From positions 1-64,000 of the forward strand of contig JBAYKX010000015.1 of the NCBI GenBank assembly GCA_041664345.1: a stretch of 64,000 nucleotides of DNA, in the 5' to 3' direction. The notes beneath the pieces are model-generated. The model saw only the letters and a list, made by a program, of their open reading frames with translations, did not search any database and was not told where the DNA came from. Below, piece by piece: positions 1-8,871 of this stretch (the stretch's first letter is position 1; every line of letters starts with the position of its first letter). Origin of the DNA: GWE2-40-63 sp041664345. Its GTDB lineage: Bacteria > Bacteroidota > Bacteroidia > Bacteroidales > SZUA-534. The translations under genes and the position numbers were made by a program.

Positions 1-90
1 GAGTTTTTCTATAAGCTAAATGTTGCGTTTGACTCTTCTAAAATAGCTATAAATGCCGCATTATCAAAGAACTTCGTCTATATTTGTTGA
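1..90 (+). CDS. Possible 3' end of a gene entering from the left
   Basis: The frame starting at base 1 is open for 29 codons and ends at TGA 88-90. It would encode a C-terminal tail ending in NFVYIC. The composition looks protein-like, but 29 open codons in AT-rich DNA can occur by chance. I do not recognise the family. It faces the minus-strand hydrolase gene downstream, so the two would be convergent. Confidence 0.3.
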   Translation, partial: EFFYKLNVAFDSSKIAINAALSKNFVYIC

Positions 91-179
91 ACTTTTTTTA
101 ATCTGTCAAAGTAGAATTAATATTCCTAATTTATTCAAAAGTTGAAAAACAAGACTTCATTGGGGTAATGAGACAGCCA

Positions 180-962
180 TTATTGCAAAAGTAATTTTAA
201 TTCCTTTTTATATGTTTTGTTATCATTTATCCCGTTGTGTTTTTGACCTTCAAGAATAAGTAATCGGTCGTTTGGTTTGAAAAGTTTCTTTAATTTTTCT
301 GACGACCCTACATAAATCACTTCATCCTGATTGCCATGGAAAATGGTTATTGGACATTTTACTTTAGTAATATACTGATTGGTCATAAATTTATACCTTA
401 TTAAAAATGCAGGTAATATTTTTATATATGTATGTGCTAAATCAGGCATATTAAAATAAGGTGCTTTTAAAATTAGCAATTTAGGGTTATTATTTGATGC
501 TAATTGCGCTGCCAGTCCAGTTCCAATTGAATATCCAATTATTACAATGCTATTTTCATTATATTTTGTTTTTAAGGAATCATAAACAATTTGAATGTCT
601 TTATATAGTTGGTTTTCACTTGAAATCCTTCCTTGGCTTTTCCCAAATCCCCGGTAATCCAATATAAAAAAATCATAATTGTTGTTTAGATAAATGGGTG
701 CAATATTTCCCCAAGAGTTAATAGAACCAGCATTTCCATGCAAATAAAAAATCAATCCTTTGCATGAATCTGCTTGAAAGAGCACCCCATTCAAATTTGT
801 TTTTTCATCAACTTTAAAAAAGTAATCAGTAAATGGATGATTGAATTGGAATTTATAATCTGAAGGCAATGTTTGAGGAAAGAATAACATTTTTTCTTGA
901 CTGCAAGAAGTAAAGAACAAAACTAATCCAGCAATTACGATTATATATGTGATAGTTTTCAT
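180..962 (-). CDS. Alpha/beta hydrolase lipoprotein
   Basis: This 260-residue protein has a lipoprotein signal peptide ending in FFTSC, with the lipidated cysteine at residue 20. It shows the alpha/beta hydrolase layout: an HGNAG oxyanion loop at residues 75-79, a GYSIG nucleophile elbow with Ser145, Asp213 in HGNQDE, and His242 near the C-terminus. These form a complete catalytic triad, so it is probably an active serine esterase, thioesterase or peptidase-like enzyme (BEM46/YqiK-type subgroup). The substrate cannot be told from sequence. It should be anchored in the envelope. The gene is transcribed away from the men operon's promoter side, 23 bases after menD, and may be the last gene of that transcript. 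Confidence 0.85.
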   Translation of the reverse strand: MKTITYIIVIAGLVLFFTSCSQEKMLFFPQTLPSDYKFQFNHPFTDYFFKVDEKTNLNGVLFQADSCKGLIFYLHGNAGSINSWGNIAPIYLNNNYDFFILDYRGFGKSQGRISSENQLYKDIQIVYDSLKTKYNENSIVIIGYSIGTGLAAQLASNNNPKLLILKAPYFNMPDLAHTYIKILPAFLIRYKFMTNQYITKVKCPITIFHGNQDEVIYVGSSEKLKKLFKPNDRLLILEGQKHNGINDNKTYKKELKLLLQ

Positions 963-985
963 GAAATTTTTAGCTGCATTATGAA

Positions 986-2662
986 CTAAATATTTTTGAG
1001 ATATTCTTTAAAAACAGTCGCCGATTCAATACCCGATGTAAAAACTTCCAGCACGGTCGTTTTGCTTTTTAAATCAAAAAATGGTCCGAGTGAGGCAATC
1101 AACGATTCCTTGCTATTGGCTTTTAAATAGTTTACCCCAAAAGCTTCACAGATTTTCCGGATAGAGGCATTGTGCGAGGTTTCAAAATAGGGCAGCAGCC
1201 CGGAATCTTCCGGTCCCGGAATGAGGCGGAATATATTTCCACCTTCGTTGTTAATTACCAATATCCGCAGGTTTTTGGGTAGATGTTTGTTCCACAATGC
1301 ATTGGAGTCGTACACAAAACTGACATCGCCGGTAACTAAGACCGTTAAGTTGCCCGATGCAACGGCTGCGCCGGCAGCAGTGGACGAAGAGCCGTCAATA
1401 CCACTGGTGCCACGGTTGGTATAATAGTTAACCAAGGGGTGTTTTCCGAAGAATTCAATATAGCGCACCGGGGAACTGTTTCCCAGATGCAGATCTATTG
1501 GCAGGGTAATTTGTTCCAGAAAAGTATGATAAACATCCAAATCGGACCAGGAAACCGATTGCAGAAAATTTTTATGCAGTTCATGGTTCCTTATGCTTTG
1601 GCCTTGCCACCGATTCTTGAATTCAGACGTTTTGGGTTCGGCTTTTTTTGTCAAATAGGCCAATATCCATTCCGTTTTACAATATAATTTGCGGGTTAAA
1701 CACCCATAAGTATTTATGGTATCGTTAATTTCATCTATATCCCAATGATGGTTGGGTTTTGCATTGCGAATGAACTGTTTCAGTTTTTTCGATACCACGG
1801 GTCCACCCAGGGTTATGAGCAAATCGGGGGCAAAAGCTTCCAATTGTCCTACCGGTATGGAGTTCACCGTTTTGTCAATGTTTCCAATAATATATTCCCC
1901 ATCGAGATTACTTATACAAGTGGCCAATACCGGTATGTTTTTTTGAATGGAAAGTTCTTCAATGGTTTGATTCAGTTTTGGATTGGGCAGGTTAACTCCG
2001 CACAAAATTAAAATTTTAGATGCCGAATTCCACTCTGAAAGGAGTTCCTTATTTATTTTGGCGTTAAGAACAAGTTTTTCCTTTGGAAATTCAAAAGTCC
2101 TGCTATCAACAGCCAATTGGCTTGTTCCATATAGTGGCTCCCTAATGGGCACATTTATATGAAGTGGTCTGGTATTAAAAAAAATATTCCATCTGAAAAA
2201 TTGCTCAATATCTCCTTTGGCTTTTTCAGCGGCTTCTAGCGTTTCATCAGCCGGCAAAGTAATTGATCTTTTAATATAATTCCGGAATATTTCCCGTTGA
2301 CGGATGGTTTGCCCATCTTCTTGCTCAATGAGTTCCGGAGGTCGGTCGGCTGTAATGGCTACTACCTGAATATTTTGGTAATAGGCTTCGGCCAATGCCG
2401 GCGCCAAGTTCAATACCGCAGTGCCCGATGTACAAACCACCACAACGGGTTCATTTAATTGCCGGGCTATTCCCAAGGCATAAAACCCAGCACTTCGTTC
2501 ATCAATAATGGAGTAACAGGTAAATCCCGGATGGTTGGCAAAGGTAATTATCAATGGGGCATTTCTGGAACCCGGTGAAAGCACAATATGCCTAATGCCA
2601 TGGAAAAAGCATTGGTTCACCAGCAGTTGTACCATTGGCTTATCGCTTCCTTGATAGTTCAT
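986..2662 (-). CDS. menD: 2-succinyl-5-enolpyruvyl-6-hydroxy-3-cyclohexene-1-carboxylate synthase
   Basis: MenD is the thiamine-diphosphate enzyme that joins isochorismate and 2-oxoglutarate in menaquinone synthesis. The N-terminal pyrimidine-binding domain carries the catalytic glutamate in the IDERSAG segment, and the C-terminal domain has the GDVSF...DSNALWN thiamine-diphosphate/magnesium motif. Total length of about 558 residues is normal for the family. I chose ATG 2662-2660 (protein starting MNYQGSDK) rather than an upstream GTG at 2722, because it overlaps the menF stop codon in the ATGA arrangement typical of translational coupling. It is the third gene of the thioesterase-menF-menD operon. 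Confidence 0.95.
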   Translation of the reverse strand: MNYQGSDKPMVQLLVNQCFFHGIRHIVLSPGSRNAPLIITFANHPGFTCYSIIDERSAGFYALGIARQLNEPVVVVCTSGTAVLNLAPALAEAYYQNIQVVAITADRPPELIEQEDGQTIRQREIFRNYIKRSITLPADETLEAAEKAKGDIEQFFRWNIFFNTRPLHINVPIREPLYGTSQLAVDSRTFEFPKEKLVLNAKINKELLSEWNSASKILILCGVNLPNPKLNQTIEELSIQKNIPVLATCISNLDGEYIIGNIDKTVNSIPVGQLEAFAPDLLITLGGPVVSKKLKQFIRNAKPNHHWDIDEINDTINTYGCLTRKLYCKTEWILAYLTKKAEPKTSEFKNRWQGQSIRNHELHKNFLQSVSWSDLDVYHTFLEQITLPIDLHLGNSSPVRYIEFFGKHPLVNYYTNRGTSGIDGSSSTAAGAAVASGNLTVLVTGDVSFVYDSNALWNKHLPKNLRILVINNEGGNIFRLIPGPEDSGLLPYFETSHNASIRKICEAFGVNYLKANSKESLIASLGPFFDLKSKTTVLEVFTSGIESATVFKEYLKNI

Positions 2663-3765
2663 GGGTAAATTTTTTCCAGGATTTGTTCTAATGTTTGTAT
2701 TTTGATGCGGGTCTCTTCCCACTCTTTTACAGGATCCGATTCTGGGGTGATGCCACCTCCGGCATACAGCAACACTCCGTTATCAAATGCTTGAAGGCAA
2801 CGTAAATTCACAAAAAGGTCGATATTCTTTGAAGGATCGAATGGCCCTAAAAAGCCGGTGTAATATTCCCGGTCGTAACCTTCGGTTTCCAGAATCAATT
2901 CCAGTGAATCTTTTACCGGAAGTCCACAAACTGCCGGGGTAGGATGGAGTTTGTCAATAAATTGACCAATTTTCCCAACTAAATTACTTTTGCTGAATTT
3001 CAAGATAGTTTTAATATGAACAATATTACCGGCAATTGAAGTTTCAGGACCCTGTTCGGTATGGTCTGATATATTGAAATGCTTCAGCACTTCTCTTATA
3101 TGTCCGGTAACCAATTCCTGCTCAACCACTTCTTTGTGATCCCAAGTAATCTTATCTATGGGCTTCAATGGCTGTGTTCCAGCTAATGACACAGTTTCGC
3201 CATTCCCATTATGTGTTGAAAATAAAAGCTCAGGAGTAGCTCCTATCCAGTATCCTACTTCGGGAATAAACACTTGATATACAAAAGCATCCGGAAATTT
3301 TTGTTGCAGTTCTTCAAATAGAAAAGGCATCTGCCCAATGGAATATTTCGACAGCCATTTGCTCCGCGAAAGAACTGCTTTCTGCATCCCGATTTGTTTA
3401 AAGGCATCTAAAAACAGGTTCACTTGGCGGACGTGTTCTTTTTTCGATTTTTCCAGATCGAAATCCCCCGAGTGGCTTTTTGAATGTATCTTTTTTCGTG
3501 GGCTCTTACATATATAGCTTTCCAACTGAATGGAACTATCGAATGGGATGATATAAATGGGTAGGTGTTTGCAGATTTGAAATGGTGCAAAAACAAATCC
3601 TTTATTGCGGTCGAGTTGATTTAACGAATAGGTTTTTATCAGTTGTTGTGGTTCGCAAAACAGTTGCTGTATCTGACTTTCGCCAGGCAACGACCATAAG
3701 GCAAAAGGCACACCGCAATGGATAGCTTTTTCAATGTTTTTCTGTTGATAAGCTAATTGGTTCAT
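2659..3765 (-). CDS. menF: Isochorismate synthase
   Basis: This 368-residue chorismate-binding enzyme converts chorismate to isochorismate, the entry step of menaquinone synthesis. Diagnostic stretches are the IGATPELL segment, the SLAGTQP motif, the HPTPAVCGLP block and the C-terminal YAGGGI...PVKEWEET region, which form the chorismate/magnesium site. Its start overlaps the preceding thioesterase stop by 4 bases, and its own stop overlaps the menD start by 4 bases. This tight coupling to menD favours a menaquinone role over siderophore synthesis (entC). Confidence 0.93.
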   Translation of the reverse strand: MNQLAYQQKNIEKAIHCGVPFALWSLPGESQIQQLFCEPQQLIKTYSLNQLDRNKGFVFAPFQICKHLPIYIIPFDSSIQLESYICKSPRKKIHSKSHSGDFDLEKSKKEHVRQVNLFLDAFKQIGMQKAVLSRSKWLSKYSIGQMPFLFEELQQKFPDAFVYQVFIPEVGYWIGATPELLFSTHNGNGETVSLAGTQPLKPIDKITWDHKEVVEQELVTGHIREVLKHFNISDHTEQGPETSIAGNIVHIKTILKFSKSNLVGKIGQFIDKLHPTPAVCGLPVKDSLELILETEGYDREYYTGFLGPFDPSKNIDLFVNLRCLQAFDNGVLLYAGGGITPESDPVKEWEETRIKIQTLEQILEKIYP

Positions 3766-4184
3766 TTGCTGTCTTTGGTAATAATCATGTTGGTCATTCG
3801 GCTAATGTTTAACAGGATGCCATCCTCGTTGGTGATTTTTATTTCGCAAACATGGGTCTGTTTTCCTTTGTGGATCAATTGACCCCGCGCTGTCACAAGT
3901 CCTGAAGAACTGCTTTTCAAATGATTTCCATTGATTTCAAGCCCTCGGATATCCTGGGTTTCCATATTGATATGGAAGTAGGATAGAGCGCTGCCTACCG
4001 TTTCGGCTAATGCCATCATGGCTCCACCGTGAAGTATCTTGGCAGGATTAAATGTGTGATTACCCACAGGCATGGTAGCTTCCAAAAAATCAGTGCCAAC
4101 TTTTGTAAATTCAATACCCAGATAATCAATCATGGTATTCTTTACATAGTCATTTATATATCGAAGTTTTTGTTTTTTGTCCAC
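3762..4184 (-). CDS. Hotdog-fold thioesterase, probable DHNA-CoA hydrolase of the men operon
   Basis: This 140-residue protein belongs to the PaaI/YbdB/YdiI hotdog thioesterase group. The signature is HGG at residues 52-54 followed by Glu61, the expected general base, with a conserved SYFH strand after it. It is the first gene of a three-gene operon with menF and menD, joined by 4-base overlaps. That placement suggests the 1,4-dihydroxy-2-naphthoyl-CoA hydrolysis step (MenI-like) that produces DHNA. The activity itself is inferred from family and context; a proof-reading thioesterase is the alternative. Confidence 0.8.
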   Translation of the reverse strand: MDKKQKLRYINDYVKNTMIDYLGIEFTKVGTDFLEATMPVGNHTFNPAKILHGGAMMALAETVGSALSYFHINMETQDIRGLEINGNHLKSSSSGLVTARGQLIHKGKQTHVCEIKITNEDGILLNISRMTNMIITKDSK

Positions 4185-4315
4185 CCTGATAAATTTTTGT
4201 GCAAATTAAACGAAAATGAAACACATTTCGCAGGTTTTTAATCACGAATAGTGCATGAAAAATACCGATTCTATTCATTTTGAGACTAGAAAAACCTTAT
4301 GTTTATTAACATAAC

Positions 4316-4843
4316 TTATAAAAAGATGTCGGTATCAACTTGTTGCATAATAATTTTGAACCAATAAGTAAAGTTTTCGGGATGACTCTTCATCTCCTGT
4401 TCTAAATCAGGAATAGAAATCCATCGGTAAGCAGCCACTTCGTCAGGATTCACATTGGGAACGCCTTCCCAATTCCCGATATAAACATGATCGGTTTCAT
4501 GTTCGGTTAATCCATTGTCGAAATGGGCTTGATAAGTAAATGAAAGCTTAAATTCTATTGGGCAATCGAATCCCATTTCAAATGAAAGCCGGTCGTGGAT
4601 GCATTCCTCCATGGTCATGTATTGCAACAAGTGGCTGCAACAGGTATTGGTCCAAAGTCCCGGTGAATGGTATTTTTGCCAAGCCCGTTGCTGAAGCATT
4701 AATTCTTTCTTGTTATTGAAGATAAATATGGAAAAGGCACGGTGGAGCGTTCCCTCCCGGTGAACTTTCATTTTGTCACCATATCCAATAATGGTATCGT
4801 TTTGGTCAACAAGTGCTATTAACGGGTTGTTCGATTCTTTCAT
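4316..4843 (-). CDS. idi: Isopentenyl-diphosphate delta-isomerase, type I
   Basis: This 175-residue Nudix-fold enzyme interconverts isopentenyl and dimethylallyl diphosphate. It has the family's HREGTLHRAFS start of the fold, the NTCCSH motif with the catalytic cysteine at 68-69, the metal-binding histidines around it, and a TEHETDHVYIG block with the catalytic acid residues. A type I isomerase is essential when precursors come from the mevalonate route, which makes only isopentenyl diphosphate; mevalonate genes lie 20 kb away in this window. Its start lies 38 bases inside the end of the upstream DUF116 gene, so the two are almost certainly co-transcribed. Confidence 0.95.
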   Translation of the reverse strand: MKESNNPLIALVDQNDTIIGYGDKMKVHREGTLHRAFSIFIFNNKKELMLQQRAWQKYHSPGLWTNTCCSHLLQYMTMEECIHDRLSFEMGFDCPIEFKLSFTYQAHFDNGLTEHETDHVYIGNWEGVPNVNPDEVAAYRWISIPDLEQEMKSHPENFTYWFKIIMQQVDTDIFL

Positions 4844-5969
4844 TGATAATTACATTTAATAACTGATTTTCATTGAGTTCGGTGGGCTCACCACTTAGCC
4901 AATGTTTTTTACATCCACAAGCATCCAAAAATACACATTGCGATGGAATATTCAATTTTTGCATTTCAAATCCTCCCGTAATCAGATTCAAAACACATGC
5001 AACTCCTATCAAAGCGGTATCGCTGGAATTTTGCCAAGGCTTTAGGAATTCAGAAAAACCGGACGAATGAGGTATCAAAACAGTATTGACACCCTCTTTG
5101 TTTAAACGCAGCGTAATTTTCGAAACCTGACATTCCGGATTGCAATGAGAACAAATGATGTTATTGCCTTTTTTTGCAGCTTTGCATTTTGGCGATTTAG
5201 TCATACAAGTTGGTAACAATAGAATTTTATTGGCAGTTTTGCTGAATGCCGGTTTTAGAGAACGGTTCATAATTTCGGCAGCAACCATGTTCAGGTAATA
5301 TTCGCTGGGTTTACGGGTACAAAAGATAAAATCCTCTCTTTTCTTGTAGGTGGAAAAGGTGTCTATTATAAAATCTTCCCAGTTTTCGGTATAGTCCGAA
5401 AGATGGATGGCACTTTCCAGAACAAACCAATCGGCAAAATCGCATGTTAAATTCCAGAAAATCAGACTAAAAGAGGTTGGTTTGGTGTTTAAGAACTGCT
5501 CCCAAATGGTTAGCCGTTCCAATTCTTGATTAAATTCCTTGCTGCAATTGAGCCACGAAATCAAATATTTAAAGCGTTCTTCGAGTGGTATTTGATGGTT
5601 TCTATTCTGGGTCAATATGCGGTACGATAACTTTCCCCGAACAGCATCCAATTGGGGTTTCATTTGTGTATATTTTTTGCGCCATTGGTATAATTTATCG
5701 AAAATAGGTTCATAAAAAAAGACCTTCTTGGATAAAAACAGGTAATAATTTTTCCAGAAGAGACCAGCCATTAAGAGTTCCATTAGGTGTTCATGGGGAG
5801 TGTACCTTTTAAAATCCTTATTAGCCGAAAACTCCATAAATTCCTCAATCAAAGGAAGTAAAGTTGGCATTCCGGTTTCAATGACTTTATCGGTAAAATA
5901 GCTTAAATCGGTGTAAAACTTAGTTGGATCGCTGCTGTGAGTCTTTAAATTGTATGGGCTGGAAATCAT
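4806..5969 (-). CDS. DUF116 family protein with long N-terminal extension
   Basis: The C-terminal half of this 387-residue protein carries a cysteine-rich block of the DUF116 type: LLPTC, CKA, a CSHCNPEC cluster with VSK following, then a GVACVLNL stretch and a late DACGCKKHW motif. These cysteines look like a metal or iron-sulfur site. The N-terminal 210 residues are mostly alpha-helical with many aromatics and are not recognised. No signal peptide or membrane segment is evident. The gene overlaps idi by 38 bases, so a link to isoprenoid or lipid metabolism is possible but only suggested by position. Biochemical function of DUF116 is not established. Confidence 0.75.
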   Translation of the reverse strand: MISSPYNLKTHSSDPTKFYTDLSYFTDKVIETGMPTLLPLIEEFMEFSANKDFKRYTPHEHLMELLMAGLFWKNYYLFLSKKVFFYEPIFDKLYQWRKKYTQMKPQLDAVRGKLSYRILTQNRNHQIPLEERFKYLISWLNCSKEFNQELERLTIWEQFLNTKPTSFSLIFWNLTCDFADWFVLESAIHLSDYTENWEDFIIDTFSTYKKREDFIFCTRKPSEYYLNMVAAEIMNRSLKPAFSKTANKILLLPTCMTKSPKCKAAKKGNNIICSHCNPECQVSKITLRLNKEGVNTVLIPHSSGFSEFLKPWQNSSDTALIGVACVLNLITGGFEMQKLNIPSQCVFLDACGCKKHWLSGEPTELNENQLLNVIINERIEQPVNSTC

Positions 5970-6229
5970 AGGATTAGGTAAAAATGTATTTGAACCGAAT
6001 GACGAATTTTATGCTACAAAAGTTACCTTAAAAACCAGTTTTACAATTATTTATCGGTGAATGAAAATAATCCACAGGTGAATGCCGATACCAGCCGTTT
6101 AAAACCAAACATACAAATCTGGCAATTTTCCCTATGTGTTGAAAACCAATTTTTAACGGATCAAAAAAAATGGATGGAACATATTCATCTATTCAGTAAC
6201 TTAGTCAAAAATTGTAATGCAAAAGTCCA

Positions 6230-6742
6230 ATGATAAAAAAGAATTATATGAATCCTTATTTGGCAGGATGCCTGTTAGGAGCTGTTTTGCTGGCTGCCAT
6301 GTATTTTTCGGGACGCGGTTTGGGGGCAAGTGGTGGCGTTAAATATGCCGTGGTTTCGGTGGTTGGAGCGGTTGCACCAGAACATGCAGATAAATCGGTT
6401 TATTATGGAAGCTATTTTAAAGACGATAAAAAACCATTGAAAAACTGGCTGGTTTTTGAAATAATTGGGGTTTTGGTGGGTGGATTTTTATCAGGTGCAT
6501 TTTCAGGACGATTAAAACTAACTATCGAACATTCGCCCAAAATATCATCAAAAAGGCGGTTGATTTTCGCGTTTTTAGGGGGTGTATTTTTTGTTTATGG
6601 AGCCCAATTGGCGCGGGGATGTACTAGTGGTGCGGCACTTTCCGGAATGGCTGTACTTTCCACCGCAGGTTTTGTTACCATGGTGGCTATTTTTGGATCA
6701 GCCTATCTTTTTGCTTGGTTTTTCAGAAAAAATTGGATTTAA
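6230..6742 (+). CDS. YeeE/YedE-type sulfur transporter, N-terminal half protein
   Basis: This 170-residue integral membrane protein belongs to the YeeE/YedE (PmpA/PmpB-like) family, which moves thiosulfate or related sulfur compounds across the inner membrane. About four hydrophobic helices are seen, and the signature LARGCTSGAALSG loop near residue 130 holds the conserved cysteine. In single-chain homologues a comparable module is followed by a second one; here the second is the next gene. An alternative start at Met7 is possible. Together with the downstream rhodanese-like gene this forms a short sulfur-uptake operon. Confidence 0.88.
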   Translation: MIKKNYMNPYLAGCLLGAVLLAAMYFSGRGLGASGGVKYAVVSVVGAVAPEHADKSVYYGSYFKDDKKPLKNWLVFEIIGVLVGGFLSGAFSGRLKLTIEHSPKISSKRRLIFAFLGGVFFVYGAQLARGCTSGAALSGMAVLSTAGFVTMVAIFGSAYLFAWFFRKNWI

Positions 6743-6788
6743 GTCAATTAACAATTATCAATGAGTAATTTACAATTATTGAAATAGT

Positions 6789-7391
6789 ATGGGACCACTT
6801 TTTATATTTTCCGATGTACCTCTTTGGGTCGATTTGTTGGTAGCATTGCTCATAGGCATTGCTTTTGGTTTTGCTCTGGAACAAGCCGGATTTTCGTCGA
6901 GCCGGAAATTGGCCGGTATGTTTTATGGGTATGACACCACCGTGTTGAAGGTGTTTTTTACCGCAGCCATATTTGCATTGGTAGGATCGTTGTTTATGCA
7001 ATATTTTGGATTGCTTGATTTGGACTTGGTATATGTAAATGAATATTACATTGGGGCAGCAGTTGTAGGTGGAATCATCATGGGTGCCGGGTTTATTATG
7101 GGCGGTTTTTGTCCGGGAACCGGTATCTGCGCAGTTGGAATCGGTAAAATTGATGCCATGATCTTCCTTTTGGGTGGCTTTGTAGGGGCGTTTCTGTTTG
7201 CAGAATCTTTTCCATTCATTGCTGATTTTGCCTCTGGTTATTATAAAGGGCCGGTGAAAATCAATGATTGGATGGGAGTATCCTCCGGGGTTTTTGCCTT
7301 GATTTTAATTATTGCCGCAGTGGCCATGTTCTGGCTGGCCGAAAAAGCTGAAAAAAAATTTCCCAACCCCAATATTACGAACCAATTTTAA
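6789..7391 (+). CDS. YeeE/YedE-type sulfur transporter, C-terminal half protein
   Basis: This 200-residue membrane protein begins with the GFALEQAGFSSSRKLAGMFYG block typical of YeeE/YedE modules and contains the second signature loop, GGFCPGTGICAVG, whose cysteines match the sulfur-relay residues of the family. About five transmembrane helices are seen. It lies 46 bases after the first half gene and only 11 bases before a rhodanese-like gene, so one operon is likely. Probable role: the partner half of a two-polypeptide thiosulfate/sulfur channel. Confidence 0.88.
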   Translation: MGPLFIFSDVPLWVDLLVALLIGIAFGFALEQAGFSSSRKLAGMFYGYDTTVLKVFFTAAIFALVGSLFMQYFGLLDLDLVYVNEYYIGAAVVGGIIMGAGFIMGGFCPGTGICAVGIGKIDAMIFLLGGFVGAFLFAESFPFIADFASGYYKGPVKINDWMGVSSGVFALILIIAAVAMFWLAEKAEKKFPNPNITNQF

Positions 7392-7402
7392 TTGTAAAAC
7401 CT

Positions 7403-8014
7403 ATGAATACAAGAGTATTACTATCGATATGGTTGATTGGTTTGGGATTAATCTTAGCTGTTTTACCGGATAAAAAAGTTCATAGTACCCAGCTTAAACC
7501 CAATGAACTGTTGGAAAAAGCCATTAAAAATGATTACGTTATTTCGGTAGATAAAGTGGCCCGTTCACTGGTTACGGATGATTCAACAGTGGTATTGGTC
7601 GATTTGCGATCACCGGAAGAATTTAAGGAATGCAACATTCCGGGAGCTATCAATATTCCTTATGCCAACTTGCTGGATAAAGAAAATGAAGGGTATTGGG
7701 ATCAGAAGGAAATAAAATTGATTTTTTATTCCAATGGCTCTTTTTTGTCGGCTCAAGCTTGGACTTTATGCACTGGGATGGGATACCAAAATATTTATAT
7801 TATGGAAGGTGGTATGAACGAGTGGTATAAAACCGTTCTCAATAGCCGATTCGTGGGTGAACAGATTACAGCCCGCGAAAATGCTCTTTTCGAAACCCGT
7901 TTAAAAGCCCGGAAACTTTTCATTGAAATGAACAGTCTTCCCGATAGCCTGAAAATCAATTTCAGGGAAATGAAACAGAAAACTACCAAGAAACTGGATG
8001 GTGGATGCGGCTGA
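7403..8014 (+). CDS. Membrane-anchored rhodanese-like protein lacking the active-site cysteine
   Basis: The 203-residue product has an N-terminal hydrophobic anchor (about residues 4-22), then one rhodanese domain: VVLVDLRSPEEF, the NIPGAINIPY block, and the loop FYSNGSFLSAQAW. In active rhodaneses this loop starts with the persulfide-carrying cysteine; here that position is serine. The tail is charged and ends in GGCG, giving a terminal cysteine. The gene follows the YeeE/YedE pair by 11 bases. I infer a binding or scaffold role in the periplasm rather than standard sulfurtransferase catalysis. A close paralogue lies at 9012-9527, beyond an inserted nuclease gene. Confidence 0.85.
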   Translation: MNTRVLLSIWLIGLGLILAVLPDKKVHSTQLKPNELLEKAIKNDYVISVDKVARSLVTDDSTVVLVDLRSPEEFKECNIPGAINIPYANLLDKENEGYWDQKEIKLIFYSNGSFLSAQAWTLCTGMGYQNIYIMEGGMNEWYKTVLNSRFVGEQITARENALFETRLKARKLFIEMNSLPDSLKINFREMKQKTTKKLDGGCG

Positions 8015-8194
8015 TTCCAAGTATTGTTAGATATAGTTCTGATTTTGGTAAATTAGTAAAAAAATGTGATGACCTTTTAATGTGGCTCAATATTGACATT
8101 ATCAAAGGTCAAAACAAAATCGTTTTTTTTTTTTTTAATAGCTTTCTTCATTTCAATAATATTTTAATCTAGTGGTGTCCGTCGCAACGAACGA

Positions 8195-8243
8195 TGGGTG
8201 AATTGTGTTAGTAATTCAATTTTGAATTAGTACGAATTCACCC
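8195..8243. repeat. Nested palindrome left of the DUF559 unit
   Basis: The arms GGGTGAATT (8195-8203) and AATTCACCC (8235-8243) are perfect inverted repeats. Inside them is a second palindrome, TAATTCAA/TTGAATTA, around 8211-8228. The outer right arm is also the first part of the repeat that flanks the nuclease gene. This is probably part of the same mobile or REP-like sequence. Confidence 0.6.
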
Positions 8244-8416
8244 CTATACTCCCCTCAAGGGGATACGTACATTGCGTGAGGTCCGGAGCTAAATTACAAC
8301 AAACTGTTTCCAAATTTTAACGATTCAATATAACAACTACAAACTTTTATTAAATTCAAAACCCCAATCAGCGGCAGTCCTCCCTTGAGGGAGGTGCCCG
8401 AAGGGTGGTGGGTGAA
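8235..8416. repeat. Palindromic repeat copy A, upstream of DUF559 gene
   Basis: The left arm (8235-8268) starts AATTCACCCC and contains the palindrome CCCCTCAAGGGG followed by ATACGT. The right arm (8379-8416) contains TCCCTTGAGGGA and ends GGTGGTGGGTGAATT, an inverted relative of the left arm. The 110 bases between the arms carry no gene. The same two arms recur at 8857-8949, so the DUF559 gene is framed by two copies. Confidence 0.75.
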
Positions 8417-8457
8417 TTAAACTAAAAATGTTTAATTTTAACTGCAATTCCTAAAAA

Positions 8458-8871
8458 ATGAAAGCTAGTAAAGAAAACAATTACCTCTATAATGTAAAAC
8501 TAAAGGAAAGAGCTAGGGTTTTGCGCCGAAAAGGCACCAAAGCCGAAGCATTTCTCTGGAAATTTGCTCTGCAAAAAAACATTATGGGTTACAAATTTCT
8601 GCGGCAAAGACCTGTAATGAATTACATTGCCGATTTTATATGCCAAGAACTGATGCTAATTATTGAAACAGATGGTGTTACCCACCTTTTAGAAGGTGCA
8701 AGAGAAAAAGACGATAAAAGACAGCATGAATTGGAAAAAGCCGGCTTTACGGTTATCCGTTTTGAGGATGGAGTTGTTTTGAATAATTTGGATTGGGTAA
8801 CCAGTATTATTGAACAAGAGATTGAAAAGCAAGTACATTTCTTGAACTCAAATAACAATTCACCCCTATAA
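8458..8871 (+). CDS. DUF559 (Vsr-like) endonuclease-domain protein
   Basis: The 137-residue protein is of the DUF559 family, a small PD-(D/E)XK-like/Vsr-type nuclease fold. Typical segments are RRKGTKAEAFLW near the start, GYKFLRQRP, then YIADFIC with the acidic residue of the catalytic core, IIETDG, and the late VIRFEDGVV strand. No partner methylase or transposase is nearby. The stop codon lies inside flanking repeat copy B, whose first bases encode the last residues NSPL. The gene splits what looks like a tandem pair of rhodanese-like genes, suggesting it arrived as a repeat-framed unit. The target DNA is unknown. Confidence 0.9.
   Translation: MKASKENNYLYNVKLKERARVLRRKGTKAEAFLWKFALQKNIMGYKFLRQRPVMNYIADFICQELMLIIETDGVTHLLEGAREKDDKRQHELEKAGFTVIRFEDGVVLNNLDWVTSIIEQEIEKQVHFLNSNNNSPL

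Noticed and set aside
1221..2011. Three plus-strand ORFs inside menD
   Set aside because: They are reverse-frame shadows of the strongly supported menD gene with no family signature.
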